Shown: positions 8,021 to 17,681, counted from the stretch's first letter. The stretch is DNA of 64,000 bases from CAVPNY01 sp963706905 (GCA_963706905.1 CAVPNY010000023.1:124001-188000), one strand, 5' to 3'. The notes: a model not told the origin generated them from the letters alone. A program made the numbers and translations.

Positions 8021-9019
8021 ATGTGTGATCCTGAGCTAAAACCCGCCATTGGATTGATCTTTCACCCGAAATTTCCGCCCGAAACCCTGGCTGATTATGC
8101 CCAGCGCGCAGAGGCTGCCGGTTTCGATGAGTTGTGGCTGTGGGACGACTGCTTTCTGCCAGGAGCGTTTACCTCCGCCGCAATTGCATTGTCAGCCACT
8201 CAGCAACTTAAGGTTGGAATCGGGCTTTTACCCGTGCCAGCCTATAATCCCTTATTTGCTGCGATGGAGATCACCACTCTGGCAAGCGCCTTCCCGGGCC
8301 GTTTTTTGCCGGGTTTTGGACATGGGGTTGCGAGGTGGATGGCACAAATTGGCGCTGCGCCGAGATCATCCTTAAAAACGCTGGATGAAACGGTGACGGC
8401 CGTGCGCCAACTTTTAAGCGGTGAGATGGTAACCATGCAGGGCGATTGGGTGCATCTGGATCAGGTCCAGATGCAGCTGACACCCGAAATTGTGCCCCCG
8501 TTATATGTTGGAGCCGTCCGAGAAAAAACGCTGCGCCTGGCAGGCCGAGTCGGCGATGGCACGATCCTGACGGTAACCTCATCCCCTGCTTACATCCGTT
8601 GGGCGTTGAGCCAGATTCAAGCTGGAATGGCCGAAACCGGGCGGACTCAGCACCGGGTCGTGGTGAATCTCCATGTGAAGGTGAATCCGGATCGAAAAGT
8701 TGCCCGGGCTGCCGTACGTCGCACTCTGGCCGCGCACTTACCCTGGGATGATGTAAAAAAAGATGCGTCGGGGATAGCATCAGAGGTTGCCAATTTTGTC
8801 CAAACGCACAACACTATTGACGAGGCTGCGCAGAAAATGCCAGATGGGTGGGTGGATGCCTTCTCTGCTGCCGGCGCACCTGAAGAAGTAGCCAGCGCTA
8901 TCCAGCGCTGGGTTGAGGCAGGGGCAGACTCTATTGTGATGCAGCCCTTAGACGGTGATCCGGACTGCCTGGATGAGTACATCCGTTACTTGACGCCGGT
9001 CCGAAATCTATTGGGGTAA
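8021..9019 (+). CDS. LLM-class flavin/F420-dependent oxidoreductase
   Basis: A 332-residue luciferase-like monooxygenase fold protein. Motifs include IGLIFHPKFPPE, the DELWLWDD strand, VGIGLLPVP, the FLPGFGHGV segment and PPLYVGAVREKTLRLAGRVGDGT. These are typical of the F420-dependent branch (MER/glucose-6-phosphate dehydrogenase-like). ATG 8021 is preferred over the upstream TTG because AAGGAG at 8008-8013 fits it. TATAAT at 7974-7979 may be its promoter. The cofactor (F420 or FMN) and the substrate cannot be decided from sequence alone. It appears monocistronic. Confidence 0.85.
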   Translation: MCDPELKPAIGLIFHPKFPPETLADYAQRAEAAGFDELWLWDDCFLPGAFTSAAIALSATQQLKVGIGLLPVPAYNPLFAAMEITTLASAFPGRFLPGFGHGVARWMAQIGAAPRSSLKTLDETVTAVRQLLSGEMVTMQGDWVHLDQVQMQLTPEIVPPLYVGAVREKTLRLAGRVGDGTILTVTSSPAYIRWALSQIQAGMAETGRTQHRVVVNLHVKVNPDRKVARAAVRRTLAAHLPWDDVKKDASGIASEVANFVQTHNTIDEAAQKMPDGWVDAFSAAGAPEEVASAIQRWVEAGADSIVMQPLDGDPDCLDEYIRYLTPVRNLLG

Positions 9020-9026
9020 ATTCCTT

Positions 9027-9057
9027 CCGGTTGGTTCCGCGGGGAAACCATAACCGG
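9027..9057. terminator. Bidirectional hairpin between convergent genes
   Basis: CCGGTT (9027-9032) pairs with AACCGG (9052-9057), with an inner stem of GGTTCC against GGAAACC. It lies exactly between the convergent LLM gene and plsY. T runs are lacking on both sides, so efficiency is uncertain. Confidence 0.45.
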
Positions 9058-9058
9058 C

Positions 9059-9667
9059 CTAACCCTTAAACCTGGAATAGAGCTTGGTGAGCCAGGGACG
9101 CCAGCGCGGCCGCTGGCTCAGGTCAGCCCGATGCGTCCATATCAAAATCAGCGTCATACCTGCCCACACCATGAGAAAAAGCGGATCAGGCATCCAGATC
9201 AGCAGCGCCATCAATATGCCAGCCAAGCCGAGCATGACCGCCCAGCCGGACGTTGTCGTTAATAAAATACCAATGGATGCCGCAATCACTCCGACCAGAG
9301 ACGCCTTCCAAATGGTCAAGCCGATCCATACCCCGAGCGAGACTGCAACGGCTTTGCCTCCCCGGAAACCTAAAAAGGGGCTGAAGACATGCCCAAGGAC
9401 AGGGGCAAGGGCAATTAAGAACATGGGGACCCCTCGAATGCCGAGGTTATGGTAAGCCAGGCCGACCGGGGCAGCCGCTTTGGTGATATCCAACATCAAG
9501 GCTAACAGCCCGGTGATTTTACTTCCTGATCGGAAAACATTGGTCGCACCCGGGTTGCCGTCCCCATATTTTCGCACGTCCACTCTCAGAAAGAGTTTCC
9601 CCAACCAGACTGAGAAGGGAAGAGAACCGCAAAGAAAGGCAATCAATACAAGTGCAATCCAGGTCAT
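9059..9667 (-). CDS. plsY: Glycerol-3-phosphate acyltransferase PlsY
   Basis: Membrane acyltransferase that uses acyl-phosphate to make lysophosphatidic acid, the first step of phospholipid synthesis. At 202 residues with about five membrane segments it has the family length. The three PlsY motifs are visible: GSLPFS near the N-terminus, the glycerol-phosphate motif YGDGNPGATNVFR, and GHVFSPFLGFRGGKA. It stands alone on the minus strand, convergent with the LLM gene. Confidence 0.95.
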   Translation of the reverse strand: MTWIALVLIAFLCGSLPFSVWLGKLFLRVDVRKYGDGNPGATNVFRSGSKITGLLALMLDITKAAAPVGLAYHNLGIRGVPMFLIALAPVLGHVFSPFLGFRGGKAVAVSLGVWIGLTIWKASLVGVIAASIGILLTTTSGWAVMLGLAGILMALLIWMPDPLFLMVWAGMTLILIWTHRADLSQRPRWRPWLTKLYSRFKG

Positions 9668-9885
9668 TAGAATTACTCTATGTAAAAGAATGGCAACTGG
9701 AGGAAAGTCGATTGAACATTCACAGCACCTGCGGGTTTAGCTAATCTATGAAGATGACACCATTGCTGATAAATTATAATCTGAGTCGAAGCTTAATCCT
9801 TATTGCTCATTGGGACCATCTTTTTTAACCTGAAAATCCTGGGCATCCTGTTAGATCAAGCAACGCGGAAAACACGATGGCTTAA

Positions 9886-10071
9886 TACATCAAACTCTAT
9901 CACTCGCTCAAAACAACTCTTCTGCGCTCGGCTCTATTTGGATTGATTACCTACATTACATACGACCTGACGAATCTCGCAAAAGTTAAGGACTGGCCTG
10001 TGATTGGTTCTGTAGTGGATATCGCCTGGGGAGTGGTCTTGAGTGGCTTATCAAGTTTAATTGGCTTTTGA
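9886..10071 (+). pseudogene. DUF2177 family membrane protein remnant
   Basis: An open stretch ending in TGA at 10069 encodes the C-terminal ~60 residues of a DUF2177 protein. The family core ITYITYDLTNLAKVKDW, then VVDIAWGVVLSG, is well preserved. Upstream, the frame is closed by TAA at 9883 and no start or N-terminal half is present; full-length members are about 130 residues. Decay must be fairly recent because the remaining part is intact. The surrounding 9668-9885 and 10072-10209 hold nothing else I can recognise except a TATAAT at 10093-10098. Confidence 0.7.
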
Positions 10072-10092
10072 GCAGGTAAATGGCTGATTTAG

Positions 10093-10098
10093 TATAAT
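10093..10098 (+). promoter_or_regulatory. Possible -10 box for the glycyl radical operon
   Basis: A perfect TATAAT lies 112 bases before the glycyl radical enzyme start. The best -35 candidate (TTGAGC, 10068-10073) is 19 bases upstream, longer than ideal. Confidence 0.35.
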
Positions 10099-10209
10099 TA
10101 CTAGACTTTGTTAAGCAATGGATGTATTTGTTGATCAATATCCTTTCGAGAATCATATCCATTACAAAGCTTCATCTATCTGCTAGTTTGTTCCGCTGAG
10201 GAGGGCGCC

Positions 10210-12726
10210 ATGCAAACCGATATCCCAAAAACCCAGTCTTATTCCATCAAACAGCCCAAAAACCTCTCCCCGCGCATCCAATGGCTGCGCGACTATTACT
10301 TTCAAGGCGTCCAACGAAATTGGAACAACGAATACACCGCCTGGACGAATGGCGCACCCTGGGATTTTCAATATGAAGAAGCCACCTTCCACATTGTCCC
10401 GGAAACCTATGCCTTTTTGAAGACCTTCCGCTCATCCTATAAGCAAACTGCTCAAAAAGTGAACTTGCACCCCGATTTCTGGAGCTGGAGTCTGCCCGAG
10501 CGTCGGGCCTGGTTTACTCGAGAAGTGATGCTCAATTACTTACCCCAGGAAATCCTGCCCGGCGACTTGCTGGCCGGGGCGCGCTTCAACGTCATGACCT
10601 CCACCTGCCTGGATGAAAACCAAACTCGAAAATATCTGAATCAAATCGAGGGCAAGCAAGGCGCCAGGGAAGCTATGCTCTGGTTCCACAACCACGGTTA
10701 CGGCAACGCCGGCGCCACCAGCGGGCATCTAATCCCAGACTATGCTCGTCCCCTGAACATCGGCTGGCAGGGAATCTATGCTGACATCCAGGAGCACTTT
10801 AATGCACTGTCTGCATCAGACCAGCAGGGAGCCAAAGGCGCCCAATTGAAGGCCATGCTGACCGCCGCCAGCCTGCCGCGTGACCTGGCGGGACAATACA
10901 GCCTGTTATGTATAAGGTTAGCCGCACAAGAAGTCAATCTCTCCCGTCGAGATGAGCTGCTGGCAATGGCCGACATGCTTACTCGCATCCCCTGGCAGCC
11001 ACCGCGCAGCTTCTGGGAAGCCATTCAATCGCTCTGGCTGACCCATATGTTGGTGATGAGTGACGAGAACTACCCTGGGCCAGGTGATTCCTTTGGGCGG
11101 ATCGACCAGTATTTGTATCCATTCTGGCAGAAATCCATGGCGGAGGGGATGGACCCTGAATTTGGCAAGGAGATTTTGAAATGTTTCTGGATTCACGCCA
11201 ACACCGCCTATGATGGCATGATTCGCACCGGCGGTAATCAGGGCATTACGGCCGGCTTTGGACAGTTGATCACCCTCTCGGGGATGGGACCGGATGGACA
11301 AGATTTAACAAATGATCTGACTTACGCCATTTTGGAAGTGATCGACGAGCTGTCGCCCATCCTGGAGCCAAAACCCAATGTGCGCCTGCACCGCGGCACG
11401 CCGGATAAATTACTGAACAAAGTCGTTGAGATGATCGCCAGCAGCCAGGGATCGCCCTTCTTACTTAATTTTGACGAGCGTTCGATGGCAGGGTTGATGC
11501 TTCAAGCCCGTAGGGCCAGCGTCGAGCACCTGATCAACGCCGCCAATGTTTATGATTATGCTCCGGTGGGTTGCCTGGAGAACACCATGGTCGGGAATGA
11601 TCGCTCTGGGACAGTGGACGCCAACCTCAACCTGCTCAAAGCCGTTGAGTTAGCGCTGACCGGCGGGTATGATCTGCATGTGTACACCGATCCAATGACC
11701 GGCAAGACCGAAAAAATCCGTCGCTGGGGACCAGACACCGACGATCCGACCCGCTTTACGGCATGGGAGCAGTTTTGGGAGGCTTATGCTGCTCAAACGC
11801 GATATATCATTCAAAAGATCGTCGATTTGTACGAGTTGACCGAAGCGCTGCGCGCCGAGTTTTCGCCTACTCCCTATCTTTCCTGCCTGGTGCGGGGCTG
11901 CGCGGAAAAAGCCCTGGATGTCACGCAAGGTGGCGCAGAGCTCAACTTTGTCACCATCGAAGCCGTTACCTACGCCACTACGGTGGATTCCCTGCTGGCG
12001 GTCAAATACCTGGTATTCGACGAAAAGGTCTGCACGATGGCTGAGCTGGTACAGGCCTTGCGAGATAACTGGAAAGGGCACGCCACCCTGCAAGCCAGAG
12101 CGCGCTTCAAAGCCCCCAAGTACGGGCGGGACGATGATCACGCGGATGCTATCGCCAGAGCTGTCATGGAGCTTTGGGCGGAGGAAACCTGGAAATATCG
12201 CACGAAATCAACCGGACGTCAATTCCGTCCTGGGATGTTGAGCTGGAATTACTGGGTCGCGGATAGCTTTATCCTGCCGGCCAGCCCGGATGGCCGGCCG
12301 AAAGGCAAGTTTCTTAGCAATGCCCTGTGCCCCTCCAGCGGCGCAGATATCAACGGGCCGACCGCCAATGTCAATTCGGTTGGAAAGGTGCTGGGGGGCA
12401 AGGCCGAAAACGGCCAGGGCGATTGGGATGACTACCTCAACATCCTGCCAAACGGCGGCAGCCATACCATGTCCTTCAGCCCATCCTTGATCCGTGATCC
12501 GGAGCATCAGGATAAATTCGCCGGCTTCCTGCGCGGGTACATCGAGAACGGGGGCACCGCCCTGCAGATCAATATGATTAACGCTGACATCTTGCGGGAC
12601 GCCCAGAAGCATCCTGAGAATTATCGTCACCTGCTGGTGCGCGTGACCGGCTACAACGCCTACTTCACCAGCATTGGCAAGGAGCTGCAGGACGAAATCA
12701 TCGCCCGCGAAAGCCACCAGATCTAG
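10210..12726 (+). CDS. Glycyl radical enzyme (PFL/eliminase family), unknown substrate
   Basis: An 838-residue oxygen-sensitive glycyl radical enzyme. The C-terminal radical loop RVTGYNAYF places the radical on Gly814. The active-site loop has PVGCLEN with Cys455 and Glu457. The Cys-X-Glu pair is characteristic of the eliminase-type members (diol dehydratases, choline TMA-lyase, isethionate lyase, hydroxyproline dehydratase) rather than pyruvate formate-lyase, which has two adjacent cysteines. The N-terminal PFL domain (SPRIQWLRDYYF) is complete. ATG 10210 has GAGGAGG upstream. Its activase follows after 3 bases. The C-X-E motif supports C-O, C-N or C-S bond breaking, but the substrate pocket does not let me name one. 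Confidence 0.93.
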   Translation: MQTDIPKTQSYSIKQPKNLSPRIQWLRDYYFQGVQRNWNNEYTAWTNGAPWDFQYEEATFHIVPETYAFLKTFRSSYKQTAQKVNLHPDFWSWSLPERRAWFTREVMLNYLPQEILPGDLLAGARFNVMTSTCLDENQTRKYLNQIEGKQGAREAMLWFHNHGYGNAGATSGHLIPDYARPLNIGWQGIYADIQEHFNALSASDQQGAKGAQLKAMLTAASLPRDLAGQYSLLCIRLAAQEVNLSRRDELLAMADMLTRIPWQPPRSFWEAIQSLWLTHMLVMSDENYPGPGDSFGRIDQYLYPFWQKSMAEGMDPEFGKEILKCFWIHANTAYDGMIRTGGNQGITAGFGQLITLSGMGPDGQDLTNDLTYAILEVIDELSPILEPKPNVRLHRGTPDKLLNKVVEMIASSQGSPFLLNFDERSMAGLMLQARRASVEHLINAANVYDYAPVGCLENTMVGNDRSGTVDANLNLLKAVELALTGGYDLHVYTDPMTGKTEKIRRWGPDTDDPTRFTAWEQFWEAYAAQTRYIIQKIVDLYELTEALRAEFSPTPYLSCLVRGCAEKALDVTQGGAELNFVTIEAVTYATTVDSLLAVKYLVFDEKVCTMAELVQALRDNWKGHATLQARARFKAPKYGRDDDHADAIARAVMELWAEETWKYRTKSTGRQFRPGMLSWNYWVADSFILPASPDGRPKGKFLSNALCPSSGADINGPTANVNSVGKVLGGKAENGQGDWDDYLNILPNGGSHTMSFSPSLIRDPEHQDKFAGFLRGYIENGGTALQINMINADILRDAQKHPENYRHLLVRVTGYNAYFTSIGKELQDEIIARESHQI

Positions 12727-12729
12727 CTA

Positions 12730-13698
12730 ATGGAAACTGGCACCTACCTGCACCTTCAGCGCCTATCCACCGAAGACGGCCCAGGCATCCGTACCACAGT
12801 CTTTCTCAAAGGCTGCCTGCTGCGCTGCCAGTGGTGCCACAACCCTGAGAGCCTGTTGGCCGCGCCACAAGTCCAGCGGGTTGAGACAAACTGTATTCAC
12901 TGTGGAACATGCCTGCACATCTGCCCGCAAGGATGTTTGCTGCCTGGTGATGATTTCGTTGAACTTGACCGGCAGTTGTGCAACGTCTGCGGAAATTGTG
13001 TCCAGGAATGCCCCGCAGGTGCATGGGAAATGCTCGGCGTTCAGGTCTCGGTCGACAACCTGTTTAACGAAGTCATCAAGGATCGCTCCTACTTCCAGAA
13101 GTCTGGCGGCGGGGTGACCCTGTCCGGCGGGGAGCCTGCCTTGCAAGCGGATTTTTGCGCCGCCTTGATGGCCCGCCTGCAGGCCGCAGGCATCCAGACT
13201 GCCCTGGATACCTGCGGGATGGTCTCGCACAAAAGCCTGGAAAAGATCCTGCCGCATACCGATCTTCTCCTGTTCGACCTCAAGGAGATTGATCCTGTCA
13301 GGCATACCGCCTTTACCGGGCACTCCAATACCGTCATCTTTGAGAATTTGCTGTTTGTGCGCGATTATATTCGCCAGCGTGCCCCAGAGATGCGCTTATG
13401 GGTGCGCACGCCATTAATCCCCGGCGCCACAGCCACCCAGGCAAACCTGGCGGGAATCAGCGCATTCCTTTCGCAGCATCTTGTTGACCTCATCGAGCGC
13501 TGGGAGCTGTGCGCCTTCAACAATCTATGCCGTGATAAATACCGTCGCCTGGGCATGCCCTGGGAATATGAAACGACCCCATTGCTCACGCGTGAAGAGC
13601 TGGACCAATTGGAAAACTGGGCCAGGCACTCCGCTTTTCCCGCAGAACGGATCTTCGCCACCGGCGCCACCCAAACGCCGCCTGTTCGGGATGATTGA
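12730..13698 (+). CDS. Glycyl radical enzyme activase (radical SAM)
   Basis: A 322-residue radical SAM activase that installs the glycyl radical on the upstream enzyme. The CLLRCQWC motif provides the SAM cluster (C-x3-C-x2-C, around residues 29-36). Two ferredoxin-type Cys sets follow (CIHCGTCLHICP and CNVCGNCVQECP), as in activases of eliminases and unlike the short PflA. GGGVTLSGGEP is the SAM-binding stretch. It starts 3 bases after the enzyme stop and has no clear own ribosome site, so coupled translation is likely. Confidence 0.94.
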   Translation: METGTYLHLQRLSTEDGPGIRTTVFLKGCLLRCQWCHNPESLLAAPQVQRVETNCIHCGTCLHICPQGCLLPGDDFVELDRQLCNVCGNCVQECPAGAWEMLGVQVSVDNLFNEVIKDRSYFQKSGGGVTLSGGEPALQADFCAALMARLQAAGIQTALDTCGMVSHKSLEKILPHTDLLLFDLKEIDPVRHTAFTGHSNTVIFENLLFVRDYIRQRAPEMRLWVRTPLIPGATATQANLAGISAFLSQHLVDLIERWELCAFNNLCRDKYRRLGMPWEYETTPLLTREELDQLENWARHSAFPAERIFATGATQTPPVRDD

Positions 13699-13707
13699 GG
13701 GAAAACC

Positions 13708-14562
13708 ATGAACAAACATAACATTAAACAGACTACATTCAGCCCGGAAGATATCCAGGCCCTGGATGTTGAGCTAAAAGTTGGCATTTTGGGAACGGTC
13801 AATGAGGTTGGCCTTCCCCACCTGACGATGATCTCCTCTCTCAGACCCTATGCTGCCCAAGGGTTGGTATGGGGCCAGTTCACCGAGGGCTTGAGCAAGA
13901 AATTCATTTGCCAAAATCCCAGGACTGGCTTCTTGATCATGTCCCTGGATAAACACTTGTGGCGCGGCAAATCCCTCTTCACGCATACCGCGCAGAGCGG
14001 CCCGGAGTATGAACACTTCAACGATCAACCCATGTTTCGCTACAATGCATACTTTGGCATCCACACTGTGTATTACATGGACCTGATTGAGCATCATGGC
14101 AAACAGGCTTTACCTATGGGACAGGTCATTTTTTCAGCCATCCAAACCATCATCGCTCAACGCCTTGGAAAGGCGAGCCGCCAGGCGGTTCTCAATCCAT
14201 GGACTTGTGATTTGCTCAACAAGATCGATAACTTGAAGTTTATCGGCTATGTTGGGCCGGACGGCTATCCGGTTATCCTGCCAGTCATCCAGTCCCGGCC
14301 TCTGGATAAGGCGCAGGTTATTTTCTCAACCGGCGCTTATGGGAAAGAATTAGCTGCCATCCCTGCTGGCGTCCCGATGGCGGTATTTGGGATGTCTTTC
14401 GATATGGAAGATGTCCTGATGCGCGGCGTCTACACCGGGAATCGCCGGATCGGTGGAATGAAATGCGGTGTGGTGGAGGTGGAGTGGGTGTACAATTCCA
14501 TGCCGCCCACGCCCCAGCAGATTTACCCGCCAGTGAAAGTGGCAGCGGTGACGGAATTCTAA
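13708..14562 (+). CDS. Split-barrel (pyridoxamine 5'-phosphate oxidase-like) protein
   Basis: A 284-residue soluble protein starting at ATG 13708 (GAGGG upstream), 9 bases after the activase. The N-terminal third (LDVELKVGILGTVNEVGLPHLTMIS) looks like an FMN-binding split barrel. A second barrel-like repeat follows near residues 170-260 (KFIGYVGPDGYPVILPVI). The tight linkage to the glycyl radical pair suggests a role in that pathway, for example flavin-dependent handling of the product (inference). No cofactor residues can be proven here. Confidence 0.65.
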   Translation: MNKHNIKQTTFSPEDIQALDVELKVGILGTVNEVGLPHLTMISSLRPYAAQGLVWGQFTEGLSKKFICQNPRTGFLIMSLDKHLWRGKSLFTHTAQSGPEYEHFNDQPMFRYNAYFGIHTVYYMDLIEHHGKQALPMGQVIFSAIQTIIAQRLGKASRQAVLNPWTCDLLNKIDNLKFIGYVGPDGYPVILPVIQSRPLDKAQVIFSTGAYGKELAAIPAGVPMAVFGMSFDMEDVLMRGVYTGNRRIGGMKCGVVEVEWVYNSMPPTPQQIYPPVKVAAVTEF

Positions 14563-14629
14563 AGCCCATCAAGATTCGACCAGAGTAGTTCGGCGGATTG
14601 TTAGACTTTCCCCGGACCGCTCTTCAGGG

Positions 14630-14878
14630 ATGTTTCTCATCCAAACCGGCGATCTACTGCACGGCGACATTAACAGGGTAGCAGTTATCCCGCTGAGCAT
14701 CGCCTCCCAGGTTGCTGCGGTTGCAGCCCAGGTTCGTGCCAGAGAAGCTCAGCAGATGGCCTATATCAATTCTCCCGAGTTCAACATTGAAGGCTTGCAC
14801 AATTGGCGTCTATCCCACGAAGATGCACTGCTCGACTTCGCCAAGCGGCACTACAATGTATTTATAAACAAAAGATGA
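14630..14878 (+). CDS. Small hypothetical protein
   Basis: 82 residues, starting MFLIQTGDLLHGDINR and ending HYNVFINKR. Codon use looks gene-like (few rare codons, ordered third positions), and nothing on the other strand competes. I do not recognise a family, no good ribosome site is present, and it could be a remnant of a larger gene. The stretch 14563-14943 holds nothing else recognisable. Confidence 0.4.
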   Translation: MFLIQTGDLLHGDINRVAVIPLSIASQVAAVAAQVRAREAQQMAYINSPEFNIEGLHNWRLSHEDALLDFAKRHYNVFINKR

Positions 14879-14943
14879 CAGATTCTAAATTGTCAGCCCA
14901 ATAGGCGTAATTAGGATTCAACCCATGAAGATAAGGAACGCTC

Positions 14944-16176
14944 ATGACCCAAGATAGTCTTGCCGACAAGGCCAGGAATTATTTGGAATATCTTGCTCTG
15001 GAATTGCCATCCCGCAGTGTCGGCACCCAAGGCAACCGAACAGCCACCACCTTCTTCGCCGAAATCGTCGCTTCCCACGGCTTTCAAACGAGCTCGCCTG
15101 AATTTGACTGCATCGATTGGACCCAGGATGGCGCGACTCTGGCGGTCAGGGAGCAGCTTTTTACAGCCCAGCCCAGCCCCTACGCCCTGGGATGCCAGGC
15201 CAGCGCTACTTTGACCGTAGTTTCCACGGTTAGTGAGCTGGAAATGGCTGACATAACTGGAACGATCCTGCTGCTGCGCGGCGAGATCACCAAAGAACAG
15301 TTGATGCCAAAGAACTTCCCTTTCTACAATCCTGACGAACATAAACGCATCATCCACCTGCTGGAGACAAAAACGCCGCAGGCCATCATCGCTGCCACTG
15401 CCCGCGACCCGCAAATGGTCGGCGCCATGTACCCATTTCCCCTCTTCGAAGACGGCGATTTTGATATCCCTTCCGTCTTCATGACCGATGTCGAAGGCGA
15501 CCGGCTGGCGACACATGCTGGGGAGCAGGTCTCCCTGGATATTCGCGCCAGGCGCATCCCGGCCAAAGGGTGCAATGTCATCGCCTGGAAAGGGGCGCAG
15601 ATGGATCGTAAGGTCGTCTTCACTGCCCATATCGACAGCCGGCTCGGCACGCCCGGAGCCCTGGATAACGCCTCCGGCACGGTAACCCTGCTCTTGCTGG
15701 CTGAGCTTCTTCAGAGTTATGATCCCAAGCTGGGCGTTGAGCTTGTCGCCATCAACGGCGAGGATTACTACTCTAATCCAGGGGAGCTCCAGTACCTTGA
15801 AATGAACCGGGAAAGATTCAACCACATCCTGTTGAACATCAATATTGACGATGTCGGATACTTCCAGGGAGATAGCGCCTATTCGCTGTATGAATGCCCT
15901 AATGAGCTGGTCAACCTGATCCCCAACTCCTTCTCCCAGCAAAAAGGCATCATCGAAGGAGAGCCCTGGTATCAGGGCGATCACATGATCTTTGTCCTAA
16001 ACCAGGTGCCTGCTCTGGCATTCACGTCGGAAAAAGCCATGGAGAACCTGGCCACCATTACCCACACCCCCCAGGATCTACCCGAGCTGGTTGATTATTC
16101 CAAGTTGGTTGAGGTAGCGCGGGCATTGCAGCAGCTACTGATCGATATAGATCAGCAATTTATGTTGCCAGGCTAG
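14944..16176 (+). CDS. M28-family zinc aminopeptidase-like protein
   Basis: A 410-residue metallopeptidase. The zinc and catalytic residues of M28 can be followed in order: H and D in TAHIDS, D in GALDNASG, the catalytic Glu pair region NGEDYY, a metal Asp in NIDDVG, and the final His in ITHTPQDL. An inserted PA-like domain occupies about residues 70-190. There is no signal peptide, so it is probably cytoplasmic. ATG 14944 follows AAGGA. It lies downstream of the glycyl radical operon and may or may not be co-transcribed. Confidence 0.85.
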   Translation: MTQDSLADKARNYLEYLALELPSRSVGTQGNRTATTFFAEIVASHGFQTSSPEFDCIDWTQDGATLAVREQLFTAQPSPYALGCQASATLTVVSTVSELEMADITGTILLLRGEITKEQLMPKNFPFYNPDEHKRIIHLLETKTPQAIIAATARDPQMVGAMYPFPLFEDGDFDIPSVFMTDVEGDRLATHAGEQVSLDIRARRIPAKGCNVIAWKGAQMDRKVVFTAHIDSRLGTPGALDNASGTVTLLLLAELLQSYDPKLGVELVAINGEDYYSNPGELQYLEMNRERFNHILLNINIDDVGYFQGDSAYSLYECPNELVNLIPNSFSQQKGIIEGEPWYQGDHMIFVLNQVPALAFTSEKAMENLATITHTPQDLPELVDYSKLVEVARALQQLLIDIDQQFMLPG

Positions 16177-16254
16177 AGCGATCAGTCTTACGTTCTTAAT
16201 GTATCGCGATATCAGCGAACTGGGCGCAGCCCTGGCGCTTGTGCCCCGAAAACT

Positions 16255-17503
16255 TTATCGGTAACCACTCGCTTGTTTGGTGCGCCAATCGATCAAGCCA
16301 AACAGCCCGATGCTGACTAAAATCGCCAGGAGCAAAATGACCATCATTGAGTACGGGCCAGCCGTTTCAAAGAACTGGCCGATCAACCAGGGGATGAGCA
16401 TTCCGCCTACGCTCAAGCCAACAAAGAACAAGCCGGTCACCTGACCGAAGATCTGCGTTCGCTCTCCAGCATATGAAAGCATCAGTGGAAAGACCACTGC
16501 GATCGAAATCCCAAACAGGATAGTACCCAGCCAGAGCGCCATCACCCCAAGATTTCCAGCGCCCAGAAAGCGCAGCAAATTAAGCAAGAGCAAGCTCAAT
16601 GTACAACCCAACAGGCTGATGACCACATATGCCCGCGTAGACAATCGGTTGGCGACAAGGATCGATCCTAACCGGCTGAGGGTGAACGCGCCCCAGAATG
16701 CAGACGTCAGTAAAGCCGCCGCTGGGACAGTAGCCAGATCCGCGCTGACTGCGAAGGTATAGATCCAGCCGCCAAAACTCTGCTCCGCACCCATCGCCGT
16801 CAGGAAAAATAAGACAAACAGGAAAATAATCAGCCATCGCTTCCTGTTCGATTTCGCGTTGCATGCTGGCAGACGCGCCGCTTTCAAATGGAGCAACAGT
16901 TTCCGGGGCAGGCGGGCTGGGCAGGCGGAGCAAAACAAAGGCCGCCGGCAAAAGTAGCAAAGCGATCAACCAAAGCGCCCAGGCGGACCGCCCATAGGCC
17001 AGGGCAGCCTGCGCAATAATCAGCGGCGAGATCAAGGCTCCCAGGCCATAAAAGAAATGCAGCCCATTCATGAAAGGGGCAACCTTCCGGCCATGCAGCC
17101 AGATCAACAGGGTGTTGCAGCCTACATCCAGGCTTGCCTCAGACGCCCCCAGCAAAATCATGATCATCACCAACCCCCACAGCAAGGGGATCGTCGGTGT
17201 CAAGGCCATTGTGACCGCCGCCAGGATCAGGGAGACCGCCATCACTGGATGCCCGCGCCGGCGGTCGTATATACGCCCACCGAGCAATGAGCCAAGCAGG
17301 TAGCCCAGCCAGCGACCGGTGAACAGGATGCTTACCTGGCCCAGCCCTACTCGCGCTTGATCCGCCAGATGAGGCAAGAGAGGTCCCAGCGAGGCGTTGG
17401 TCAGGCCCAGTCCAATAAAGGCGGCATAGTAAGCCGCCGTGATAGACAGGCGGCTTCGTTCACTTCGAGATTGGATTGTGCTGGCAGGTTGTGTAGAATT
17501 CAC
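16255..17503 (-). CDS. Major facilitator superfamily transporter (one-base frameshift)
   Basis: A 12-helix MFS carrier of about 415 residues once one extra base near 16843 is removed. The N-terminal half (GTG 17503; YAAFIGLGLTNASLGPLLPHL, then RWLGYLLGSLLGGRIYDRRRG, the MFS loop motif) is in one frame up to REIEQE. The C-terminal half (KRWLIIFLFVLFFLTAMG to the end) is in the next. Overall similarity is to FucP-like sugar permeases, but the substrate is unknown. The start is uncertain: GTG 17503 has no clear ribosome site. It diverges from the membrane protein/regulator pair at 17682. Confidence 0.8.
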
Positions 17504-17545
17504 GCCTTTAGCACACCTTTCGACAACATTAATCCAAAATCCCTC

Positions 17546-17573
17546 TTGACAAACCCGTTAATAGGTTTATAAT
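17546..17573 (+). promoter_or_regulatory. Sigma70-type promoter for the 17682 operon
   Basis: TTGACA (17546-17551), a 16-base spacer, then TATAAT (17568-17573): a near-consensus promoter pointing to the membrane protein/regulator pair, about 110 bases upstream of its start. Confidence 0.8.
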
Positions 17574-17581
17574 ACAATTAT

Positions 17582-17596
17582 CTTTGTATTACAAAG
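17582..17596 (+). promoter_or_regulatory. Operator-like palindrome near the transcription start
   Basis: CTTTGTATTACAAAG is an almost perfect dyad located where transcription should begin, about 9 bases after the -10 box. It is the natural candidate site for the winged-helix regulator encoded at the end of this operon (autoregulation, inference). Confidence 0.5.
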
Positions 17597-17681
17597 TATA
17601 CTGCAAAACAAAGGGAGCGTCGATCGTACACAAGACATAACTGTTCAGTAAACTTCAGTATTTATTCAGGGAGATGTTACC

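Noticed and set aside
14911..15984. Long open frame (357 codons) on the minus strand opposite the M28 peptidase
   Set aside because: It is a shadow of the peptidase gene: no family match, and the plus-strand protein has all metal ligands and a ribosome site.
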